In this document: piece by piece, positions 40,381 through 47,621 of the stretch
Position numbering within the stretch: the stretch's first letter is position 1
How the letters are laid out: each line of letters opens with the position of its first letter
IMG/VR virus record: IMGVR_UViG_3300011126_000071
Coordinates: 1 to 54,549 of that record
Length of the DNA stretch: 54,549 nt
Direction: 5' to 3' (one strand)
Source of the DNA: a virus
Notes under the pieces: generated by a model
What the model was told of the DNA's origin: nothing
Databases searched by the model: none
What the model saw: the letters and a program-made list of their open reading frames with translations, nothing else
Program-made: the position numbers and the translations under genes

Positions 40381-41667
40381 TTATTGTGATGCAACCTCAC
40401 TTGTGTTATTTTCTTTCTTTTTTTCTAAAGCCGATAAATATAAATCACGTCTATTTTTAGTTACAGTTTCCATACTGTAAGTATCCTTAACGGTATTATA
40501 TAGATTATCTTGTAAAACCTTGATTCTTTCTGGGTTAGTTAATAATCTTTTTAAATGTTGATACCACTGTTTATGATTTTTATTTGATGAAACTAATAAC
40601 GAGTTAGCATTTTCATCAAAAGTTGGTAAATCATTCTTAGTTGCTGGTTTCTTATAAGCACTAACCAAGTCAATTTGGTAAGGTCCAAAATCCTGTGCAA
40701 TAATTGCTTTCTTGTGGAACCCAGCCTCGATAACTTTTAATTGACTCTTAACCTTATTAAACATGTTTTCTTCAATTGGGGCTAATGAGATATCAAATAG
40801 ATTATAATTAGATGCATATGTTGAGATAGGTTTAGTCCAAACTCTTCTGTATGGTTCATTTGCAATATTATCATATTCTTCTTTCTTAAAACTAAGTAAA
40901 AAGTCTTTATATTCCTTAGATACAATACTGTAATTGTCAGTAAAGATTTGTTCATACCTATACCAAACACTTTCTTTTGGTAATATTGGTCTTACGGTTT
41001 CCTTACCGTCTGGGCCAATCATAGTAACTTGACCTCTAAGGTCAAAACCACATAATACAAATTGAACCTTATCGATTAAACCATCACCTTTTAATTTATT
41101 CACAAGTCCTTTTAATAATCCAAGGTCCTTCTCATGTGATGAACCACCTAACCAACCAATTCTAATTCTATCAGAAGGTTCTGGATTTGGTGTAAATTGT
41201 TTTTCTCTAGGGTCAATAGCATTTGGTAATACAAAAGTATTTTCATTCTTTGTTACCCTCTTTAATTCATCGGCAAATATTGATGTTGTTGTGATTAAAT
41301 TTTCAGCGGTTTTTAAATTACTAAGAATCTTTTTATCGATTTCGTGTTTCTTAATGATTACGTATGCTGGGTGATGTTGACCTGGTGCCCAATGGTCATC
41401 AATATCCATAAACGTAACAATACCTAAATTCTTACATCTCTCAATCAATTGAGCATGTTGTTCATATGGTCCGAATGTTCTGTGGTAATGGATTATATCA
41501 TATTGTTTAAGCCAATCATCACTATCAATTCTTGGTTCATAGTCGATATCAACGTGAAATTCGTTAGGGTACATCTCTTCTAATGTAATGTGTGGTTTAG
41601 TGCTTCTGAAAAAAGATACACCAGTTCTGTCGCTTGGGACTACTAAAACTTTAATTTTTTTACTCAT
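40381..41667 (-). CDS. Glycosyltransferase, GT-B fold, 428 aa
   Basis: A GT-B enzyme. The first strand is KIKVLVVPSDRTGVSFFRST; QYDIIHYHRTFGPYEQHAQL and ITTTSIFADELKRVTKNENT fit the N-terminal acceptor domain, with PNAIDPREKQF at the domain boundary. The donor domain starts near RIRIGWLGGSSHEKDLGLLK, and a late block VIEAGFHKKAIIAQDFGPY takes the place of the usual GT4 E-x7-E motif. The last residues are charged and disordered. It is the first gene of the long minus-strand sugar unit on this side, following a terminator for the genes upstream. Confidence 0.87.
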   Translation of the reverse strand: MSKKIKVLVVPSDRTGVSFFRSTKPHITLEEMYPNEFHVDIDYEPRIDSDDWLKQYDIIHYHRTFGPYEQHAQLIERCKNLGIVTFMDIDDHWAPGQHHPAYVIIKKHEIDKKILSNLKTAENLITTTSIFADELKRVTKNENTFVLPNAIDPREKQFTPNPEPSDRIRIGWLGGSSHEKDLGLLKGLVNKLKGDGLIDKVQFVLCGFDLRGQVTMIGPDGKETVRPILPKESVWYRYEQIFTDNYSIVSKEYKDFLLSFKKEEYDNIANEPYRRVWTKPISTYASNYNLFDISLAPIEENMFNKVKSQLKVIEAGFHKKAIIAQDFGPYQIDLVSAYKKPATKNDLPTFDENANSLLVSSNKNHKQWYQHLKRLLTNPERIKVLQDNLYNTVKDTYSMETVTKNRRDLYLSALEKKKENNTSEVASQ

Positions 41668-41731
41668 ATTTGATTTAATTTTAAAAACTTATTTACCTAA
41701 TAATAATAAACATCAAATAATTGTAAATGCA

Positions 41732-41763
41732 AAAAGGGGAAAACAATTAAGTAATCCCCTTTT
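41732..41763 (-). terminator. Intrinsic terminator separating structural genes from the sugar unit
   Basis: Stem AAAAGGGGA/TCCCCTTTT (9 bp; 41732-41740 with 41755-41763), 14-nt loop, and a T-run on the minus strand. It lies 20 nt after the stop at 41784. The remaining 65 nt up to the next gene is A/T-rich with no late box seen. Confidence 0.87.
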
Positions 41764-41783
41764 ATAATAAATAAAAATATCTT

Positions 41784-42401
41784 TTAACCCTTTACTGGTG
41801 CTTTTCTTTTAACATTTATCTTACCTTCCTTTAAAAGTGTTTGAATTGTTTTCTTAACAACATCTTCACTTAAATTTTGAGTAAATGTTTGTGTCATAAA
41901 TTCCAATAACATATCTTTAACAATTGCTCTAAGTGCGGATTCAGAAACCGTAAATGTACCATTACCATTAGCACCCATTTGTTGTTGTTCATAAACTGGT
42001 TGTGGGTTAGTCTTTGGTGTAGATGGGAATTGTGGTGGTTTTTGGTATTGTGGTTGAGGTGTGTCTTGAACATCTTCTAAATTAAAAGTATGTCCTTGTG
42101 GGCCAGCCATTTGTGGTATTGGTGACTTCATCATTGCTTCTTTTATTGCAGAAGGCATTTTAGAAGTACTCATGTTTTTATACATAGGTTGATTGGCTTG
42201 AATTTGAGGTGCAACACCTTGTTGAATCTGTGGTCTTGTGATACCTTCGGCCATCATTTGTTGTATCCCATCTTCATTTAATGCTCTACTGTCAACATTA
42301 CCAGTTGTATAATCACCAGTTTCTACTTTGTTCATAATAGCCTTCGCTCCACCTAAGATATTCTTAAGTCTACTTACGTCTATTGGTTGTGGCGTATTCA
42401 T
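41784..42401 (-). CDS. Probable virion-associated protein rich in Gln/Pro, 205 aa
   Basis: An N-terminal helix (VSRLKNILGGAKAIMNKVET) is followed by a long disordered Gln/Pro/Met-rich stretch (residues 45-145, e.g. PQYQKPPQFPSTPKTNPQPV) and a C-terminal helical domain (SESALRAIVKDMLLEFMTQT, SEDVVKKTIQTLLKEGK). No family is recognised. It is the last of five minus-strand genes led by the exact late box at 44.57 kb, so late expression and a structural or assembly role are likely. Confidence 0.7.
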   Translation of the reverse strand: MNTPQPIDVSRLKNILGGAKAIMNKVETGDYTTGNVDSRALNEDGIQQMMAEGITRPQIQQGVAPQIQANQPMYKNMSTSKMPSAIKEAMMKSPIPQMAGPQGHTFNLEDVQDTPQPQYQKPPQFPSTPKTNPQPVYEQQQMGANGNGTFTVSESALRAIVKDMLLEFMTQTFTQNLSEDVVKKTIQTLLKEGKINVKRKAPVKG

Positions 42402-42403
42402 AA

Positions 42404-43144
42404 TTAATAATTTTTTATTTCATCTTCTTCGTCTTCAATGTCTTCTTCTTCATAATCATATTCTGATTCTTCTGGTTCAGCATTTAAAGCCGCTTTTATT
42501 CTTTCATCTTCAAAACCAACACCATCTTCTTTATTATCAAATGTTGGTTCTTGGTTTATCTCTTCCGCATTATCAACTTCTGGTTCAACAGGTGTTGGTT
42601 CTGCGTTATCATATCTATAAGTATCTGCTCTAGGGTCAATATTCCTATTATCAGAATCTATCTTATCATTTACATCACTGTTCTTAGGTTCAAAATTAAC
42701 AATATTAAGAACTTCTGACATAGAATCATCACCAGACATATTAGTAGGTTGTCCAGCAATTTCTATTGGTTCCCAATACTTTAAGTTAGTTGGTTCCCAA
42801 TGGGTAATTCTATCAAGTCTGAATAATTTCCAACCAGAAGGTTCACTCTCATTTCTAAGACTATCACCGTAAACTTGATATGCTCTGATTGCTTCACGTC
42901 CACCGTTCTTCAACCTACCATATGCATGTACAACAATATCTCTCCAACCCTTACCTTTTCTGACTACATTGCCAAACTTATCCTTAACATCATCACCATC
43001 GTAATGAATCTTAATTCTTCTAATGAACTTTTTACCATTATTGGCGTACTCACCATCAATAGTATTGATAATCTGGTCAGTATTTACACTCTCAGTTATC
43101 AACCCTTCCAATATAATCTCTTCGAATAAATTGTAAAGTTTCAT
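42404..43144 (-). CDS. Protein with a WYL-like region, 246 aa
   Basis: The N-terminal 130 residues contain RKGKGWRDIVVHAYGRLKNG, then AIRAYQVYGDS and GWKLFRLDRITHWEPT. The order, with a strand, a sugar/ligand-like loop and the R-L-F-R-L-D-R-I pattern, resembles the WYL or related Sm-like ligand-binding domain. The last 90 residues are acidic and disordered (ESEYDYEEEDIEDEEDEIKN). No DNA-binding part is visible, unlike bacterial WYL regulators. It sits among probable virion genes. The WYL resemblance is moderate and could be accidental. Confidence 0.65.
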   Translation of the reverse strand: MKLYNLFEEIILEGLITESVNTDQIINTIDGEYANNGKKFIRRIKIHYDGDDVKDKFGNVVRKGKGWRDIVVHAYGRLKNGGREAIRAYQVYGDSLRNESEPSGWKLFRLDRITHWEPTNLKYWEPIEIAGQPTNMSGDDSMSEVLNIVNFEPKNSDVNDKIDSDNRNIDPRADTYRYDNAEPTPVEPEVDNAEEINQEPTFDNKEDGVGFEDERIKAALNAEPEESEYDYEEEDIEDEEDEIKNY

Positions 43145-43156
43145 TAGTATTTTATT

Positions 43157-43483
43157 TTAGTGGAATGAGAATTGTCCTTGGTTACCAGATGTGTCTGGAT
43201 GTTGATATGTATTGTCTGGATTAAACTCATTCTTAGCCACGTTTTGGATTCTACCAGAACCCGCAGCAGCTGGGTTACCATTAATATCTAATGAACCACC
43301 ACCGTTATATGTATCTAAGAATACTCCTGTACCTTTACCAGCAACTGGTGTTTGTTGGTCAGAAAGTGCTCTACTGTGTGTCGCACTATATTCATTCCCA
43401 GCAGCATCACCTTTATAAGTGTTAGTTGGGATTAATGCGTTTCTTGCAGCGATTGCTGCTTGTTCTAATTTATTACTTGCCAT
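43157..43483 (-). CDS. Small probable virion protein, 108 aa
   Basis: A low-complexity Gly/Asn/Ala-rich protein with a short N-terminal helix (NKLEQAAIAARNALIPTNTY) and then mostly loops (GKGTGVFLDTYNGGGSLDIN). It has no charge clusters, cysteines or membrane spans. It is located between structural-type genes of the late unit. No family is recognised; assignment as a virion protein is contextual. Confidence 0.65.
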   Translation of the reverse strand: MASNKLEQAAIAARNALIPTNTYKGDAAGNEYSATHSRALSDQQTPVAGKGTGVFLDTYNGGGSLDINGNPAAAGSGRIQNVAKNEFNPDNTYQHPDTSGNQGQFSFH

Positions 43484-43488
43484 AATTT

Positions 43489-43950
43489 TTATTGTTTTTT
43501 ATTGTTAGTCATGTATTCTATTAAATACTTAGCAGCATCAATTTCTTGATTAACCGATTCGTATGTTGCAGAATTACTCATTATTTCTCTAGAACCACCT
43601 TTAATTTTAGCCATTCTAACTCTAGTTGGGTCAGCGTTATCATCGTCCTTACCTTTGAAGTTCTTAAAGTGGTTTGAATTGGCTCCATCGGCACTCTTCT
43701 TAGTACCTGGTGCATCTGTTTCCATACCTATCCTTTTCTTAGTGTCTTCTGGTCTATGAACCTTTTCAAATTCATCATCAATCCATTTAATTACCTTTTC
43801 ATCATTACCATCTTTATCTTCCTTATTCGATAATTCAGATTTAACCTTCTTCATATATTCCGTAGTAGCAGTTTCATTACCACCAAAATAGTTTTTGAAT
43901 GCTGGGTTCTTAATTTGAAACACTTGACGTTCTGTTGATAATCTAGGCAT
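43489..43950 (-). CDS. Charged hypothetical, probable virion protein, 153 aa
   Basis: A strongly charged protein. The N-terminal 60 residues look helical (FKNYFGGNETATTEYMKKVK), the middle is Lys/Asp/Asn-rich and probably disordered (HFKNFKGKDDDNADPTRVRM), and the C-terminus is a helix (NQEIDAAKYLIEYMTNNK). No family is recognised. It is adjacent to the next upstream gene with no gap between stop and start. Confidence 0.65.
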   Translation of the reverse strand: MPRLSTERQVFQIKNPAFKNYFGGNETATTEYMKKVKSELSNKEDKDGNDEKVIKWIDDEFEKVHRPEDTKKRIGMETDAPGTKKSADGANSNHFKNFKGKDDDNADPTRVRMAKIKGGSREIMSNSATYESVNQEIDAAKYLIEYMTNNKKQ

Positions 43951-44553
43951 TTATAATTGTTTTCTAATAATATTTTTATAATCAGATGGGATTTGACTTG
44001 TATCAACATTACTTAGAAAGTAATTAAGTGTTATACCTAATTCTTCTCCATTCATATTAGTTGAAGTCATAGTATCCATTAAATCTTTTAATTTACCAAC
44101 AACAATCATTTGAGTGTCGGAAAGGTCTTCAATATCTGGGATATTATTTCTATTAACATCACTAGTATTCCCTTTTCTAACTATATCAGAATTATTAGAT
44201 TTTTTAGACATTATATCTTCAACCATCTTTTTCATTCTTTGTTCAGAAGTTAATTCTGATTCCCCTATATTACTAGCAATTGGATTAGCACCAGTTCCTG
44301 TACCTTGACCATAACCATAGGTTAATGACCACCACCAATTACGAGGTTGTATTGCACTAGCAGCATGTTTGTTTGTTGTTAGGGCTAAACCTTTCTCATC
44401 ACCAGGCATATTAATCGGTCCAGTCTTAACATCAACACCTTTGTTGTATCTTTCATCACCACCTATAATTCCACCATCATCATCAACGAATTCTTCGATA
44501 GGTGTTGACTCAACAACCATCTTTTTAAACTCTTTCTTTTTAAATGTACCCAT
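43951..44553 (-). CDS. Probable virion protein, 200 aa; first gene of late unit
   Basis: A basic N-terminus (GTFKKKEFKKMVVES), a Gly/Asn-rich middle with a tryptophan cluster (QPRNWWWSLTYGYGQGTGTG), and a helical C-terminal half (SEQRMKKMVEDIMSKKSNNS, then DTQMIVVGKLKDLMDTMTST). No known family. It starts 14 nt after an exact late box, which faces the plus-strand fibre promoter, so it opens a five-gene late unit. The WWW cluster may interact with lipid or other proteins, but this is speculation. Confidence 0.68.
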   Translation of the reverse strand: MGTFKKKEFKKMVVESTPIEEFVDDDGGIIGGDERYNKGVDVKTGPINMPGDEKGLALTTNKHAASAIQPRNWWWSLTYGYGQGTGTGANPIASNIGESELTSEQRMKKMVEDIMSKKSNNSDIVRKGNTSDVNRNNIPDIEDLSDTQMIVVGKLKDLMDTMTSTNMNGEELGITLNYFLSNVDTSQIPSDYKNIIRKQL

Positions 44554-44567
44554 AATTATACTTTTTA

Positions 44568-44575
44568 TATAAATA
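44568..44575 (-). promoter_or_regulatory. Predicted phage late promoter (TATTTATA on minus strand)
   Basis: On the minus strand TATATTTATATAAAAAG lies 14 nt before the ATG at 44553. It is back-to-back with the plus-strand box at 44592-44599. Confidence 0.75.
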
Positions 44576-44591
44576 TAAGGAACTATGGGAA

Positions 44592-44599
44592 TATTTATA
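44592..44599 (+). promoter_or_regulatory. Predicted phage late promoter (TATTTATA) for the tail-fibre gene
   Basis: Exact box followed by ATAAAACAT, 16 nt before the ATG at 44616. The two divergent boxes are 16 nt apart. Confidence 0.75.
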
Positions 44600-44615
44600 A
44601 TAAAACATATTAATT

Positions 44616-46535
44616 ATGAACTTTAGAACTAGATTAGATTTCACAAATAGACAAGCAAAACAATATGAAAAAACAGATATTAACCTATCTGGTACCTCAG
44701 TATTTGGTGTACCGTATAGTTATTTAACAACTGGGCCAGACCTATCTGTGACTGGTGTAACATTTTTCGACCTTGCATTAATAAGCACATTTTCTGGTAA
44801 TACTGGAACAACAGTATATTCATTTTCAGACTCAAGAATGGTTGATGATAGTGCTGGTTTATCCGCATTAACACCTTCAAACAGTGGTACAACACAATTC
44901 GCTGGACCAACATGGGTTGGTTATGATATGTTTACAACAGCAGATGGTTACACTGGATATACAAACTATTCCGCAGTAACATATAATGTTGATGTTAATG
45001 AGATGATTGATTTAGGTGGTGGTAATTATTCTGGTAATATAACATCAGATTTATATGTTTATAGTTCCCAAACACTTGATTATAGTGGTAGAACTATTTG
45101 GGTTGATGTTTCTGGGATTACTAGAACTGAGGACCTTATAGTCTCAAATAACCCAACAATTGGTTATGTGTTGACTTGTATTGATTCTGAGGGTAAGGCA
45201 ACTTGGCAACCATCTTCTGGTGGTACAAGTGGTGGTACTAATACCTTTATAACAGGTTCATCATATAATTCAAATACTTTAACATTAGGTAGAAATGATG
45301 GTGTATTTCTAACTGCTGAATGGACAGGTAATACTTCTGGTGACTGTATAACAGATTTGTATGTAAGTAATATACATTCTTGCTCACCTTTAAATGTAAA
45401 CCCACTAGATGAAGGTAATATGTATTTTGGTAGTGAAGCTTTAACGATAGATGTTGAAGGTGGTAAAAATAACATATATAGTAAAGCATGTACTGTATTA
45501 ATTTCAGATGATTATGATTACCCAACATATTCTGGGGTTTGTAATTTAATAAAGGGTGTTGTTAGTGCTTCTAATTGGGGTGGTTCAACTGGTGCTATAG
45601 CATCTAATGCTGACCCTACTGGTCTTGCTGGTTATGTATTTGGTAATTATTCTGGTGGTACAACTGGTGGTACCCTTGCATATTATGGGATTAACCATTC
45701 TAGAGGTGGTACCCCACCAACTGGTGCAAATTTTTATAGAAATAAGATTGTACTTTCAGCTAATGAAAATACTGATGGTATGGTTATTAAAGGTAAGGCT
45801 GGTGACCCAAATGGGACACTTTGGTTTGAAATTGATGGTGAAGCTGTTGGTGTTGTTCATTCTAGTAATGGTTATTGGGGATTCGGACTTAATGTTGACG
45901 GTACTGAGATGCCAGATACTCATTTACAAGTAGGTGGGACTGGGACAACTGGGTCATTCAAGTTCTTAGACGGTAATGAAGGTTTAGGTAAGATAATGAC
46001 ATCTGATTCTAGTGGTAATGTTAGTTGGTCCGATAGTACATCTGGTGCATTCACTTCAACAACAGAAAACAATAACATTATACCGACTAATAGCACTGGT
46101 AACACTAATGGTTCTAATTTCTCATCCATATTAGGTGGTGTTAGTAATGATATAGGTAAATCAACTCATTCAACAATCGCTGGTGGGGATACTAATTCAA
46201 TGTATCTATCACCAAGGTCATTTATTGGTGGTGGGTATAGTAATGTATTGTATTCATCAACTTATTCATCTATTGGTGTTGGTAAGGGTAATAATATAAA
46301 TTCGGCCACATACTCAGTTATTGGTGGGGGTGCTGCTAATGGTGTAACTGGTTCAACACACTCCTTTATTGGGAATGGTTTTAGAAATGAAATAACCTCA
46401 ACAGGTGATTATAATTCAATTATCAATGGTCATAATAATAATATAGATGGTACGGTTACACAATCATCAATTATTGGTGGGAATAATAATTTAATAAAAA
46501 ATGTTAGTTCCAAAGCCTACTATTATAGGTGGTGA
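44616..46535 (+). CDS. Tail fibre, N-terminal part (639 aa before frameshift)
   Basis: A beta-rich fibre protein. Residues 1-480 hold modules with the pattern G-x-(V/I)-(L/M)-T-x-x-x-x-G-x-x-x-W (IGYVLTCIDSEGKATWQPSS, LGKIMTSDSSGNVSWSDS), which also starts other fibre genes in this window. From about 505 to 632 there are repeats of about 15 residues (SILGGVSNDIGKS, SFIGGGYSNVLYS, SVIGGGAANGVTG) like the YadA/trimeric adhesin head, with hydrophobic-x-Gly-Gly turns. The repeats continue in the +1 frame in the next open frame, so this stop (46533) is an artefact of a frameshift. The complete fibre would be about 1000 residues. Confidence 0.85.
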   Translation: MNFRTRLDFTNRQAKQYEKTDINLSGTSVFGVPYSYLTTGPDLSVTGVTFFDLALISTFSGNTGTTVYSFSDSRMVDDSAGLSALTPSNSGTTQFAGPTWVGYDMFTTADGYTGYTNYSAVTYNVDVNEMIDLGGGNYSGNITSDLYVYSSQTLDYSGRTIWVDVSGITRTEDLIVSNNPTIGYVLTCIDSEGKATWQPSSGGTSGGTNTFITGSSYNSNTLTLGRNDGVFLTAEWTGNTSGDCITDLYVSNIHSCSPLNVNPLDEGNMYFGSEALTIDVEGGKNNIYSKACTVLISDDYDYPTYSGVCNLIKGVVSASNWGGSTGAIASNADPTGLAGYVFGNYSGGTTGGTLAYYGINHSRGGTPPTGANFYRNKIVLSANENTDGMVIKGKAGDPNGTLWFEIDGEAVGVVHSSNGYWGFGLNVDGTEMPDTHLQVGGTGTTGSFKFLDGNEGLGKIMTSDSSGNVSWSDSTSGAFTSTTENNNIIPTNSTGNTNGSNFSSILGGVSNDIGKSTHSTIAGGDTNSMYLSPRSFIGGGYSNVLYSSTYSSIGVGKGNNINSATYSVIGGGAANGVTGSTHSFIGNGFRNEITSTGDYNSIINGHNNNIDGTVTQSSIIGGNNNLIKNVSSKAYYYRW

Positions 46536-47619
46536 TAATAATAATATTTTAGCTGAGTCAGCTAACTCATTTATTGGTGGTGGTAATTATAATTCAATAG
46601 AACCAGCACAAAATGCATCAATAATTGGTGGTGCGTTAAATACAATAGGTAAAGTATATGGTGGTATTGGTGGTTCTTCTGTTAGTAGGTCATCAATAAT
46701 TGGTGGGTTTTATAATGCAATTTCTGCCACAACAACAAATCATCAAGATTCAACAATTATTGGTGGTGATAATAATCTTATTGATACATCAGATAAATCT
46801 GGTATCTTTAGTAGTAGTTATGCTTTAATGGATAATTCAGATTTCTCAACTATAATTGGTGGTGTAAATAATATATTAAGTGGTGTTTCTAATTCAGCAA
46901 TCATTGGTGGTCAAAATATTACTGGTACATCCTCAGATATGGTTTATGTTCCAGACCTTGTGATAGATGGTCTTACATCAACTGACCCAATCGCTACTGA
47001 TGCAAATGGTATGATAGTGGCTGGTGCTTCTGATGCTAGACTTAAAACCAATATAAATGATTTAGAATCCGCTTTAGATAAGATTAAAAAACTTAGAGGT
47101 GTTTCGTATGAGTGGACAGAAGAGTCTAATATGGGTGCTGGTGTTAAGAAGTATGGTCTAATAGCACAAGAAGTTCAAAAGATTATACCAGAAATGGTTA
47201 GAGAAAGGTCTAAGGGTGATAATATGCTTACACTTAGTTATACTGAATTAGTACCTTGGTTAATTGAGGCTATTAAGGAATTATCAAGTGGTGAAACAAT
47301 TACTGAAAATGTAAAACTTAATACTCAAACTATTGTTGCTGAGGATAATAATATTGAGTTAAATTATAATGGTAACCATGAAACATCTATAGGTGGGGGT
47401 ATCACAGTTTTAAATTCAATTAAAGATGGTGAACATTCTGAAATTAAAACAGATGAAAATGGAAATTGGATAATGAATCCACCATTAACAACAAAAGAAT
47501 ACACTCCTACGTCAACTAATGATGATTATGGTAAAATTGGTGATACGGTATGGGATAATAACTATATTTATATAAAGACTAATGACGGATGGAAGAGAAG
47601 TTCTCTTGAAAACTTTTAA
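46501..47619 (+). CDS. Tail fibre, C-terminal part with S74 chaperone domain (372 aa)
   Basis: This frame continues the IIGGxxN repeats (PTIIGGDNNNI, SFIGGGNYNSI, SIIGGALNTIG) from residue 7 to about 140. It then has a Peptidase_S74-type intramolecular chaperone from SDARLKTNINDLESALDKIK (about 177) through KKYGLIAQEVQKIIPEMVRE and LTLSYTELVPWLIEAIKELS. In endosialidase-type fibres the chain is cut before the Ser of S-D-x-R-L-K, so a cut between A176 and S177 is expected after trimerisation. A C-terminal portion ends PTSTNDDYGKIGDTVWDNNY, common in phage fibres. ATG at 46501 has an A-rich leader but is probably not the true start, because the repeats extend upstream in another frame. Confidence 0.83.
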   Translation: MLVPKPTIIGGDNNNILAESANSFIGGGNYNSIEPAQNASIIGGALNTIGKVYGGIGGSSVSRSSIIGGFYNAISATTTNHQDSTIIGGDNNLIDTSDKSGIFSSSYALMDNSDFSTIIGGVNNILSGVSNSAIIGGQNITGTSSDMVYVPDLVIDGLTSTDPIATDANGMIVAGASDARLKTNINDLESALDKIKKLRGVSYEWTEESNMGAGVKKYGLIAQEVQKIIPEMVRERSKGDNMLTLSYTELVPWLIEAIKELSSGETITENVKLNTQTIVAEDNNIELNYNGNHETSIGGGITVLNSIKDGEHSEIKTDENGNWIMNPPLTTKEYTPTSTNDDYGKIGDTVWDNNYIYIKTNDGWKRSSLENF

Positions 47620-47621
47620 TA

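Noticed and set aside
46100-46900. Possible CRISPR-like or simple tandem repeat array in the fibre gene
   Set aside because: The repeats are imperfect, coding and of the IIGGxxN adhesin type, with no constant direct repeat or spacer.
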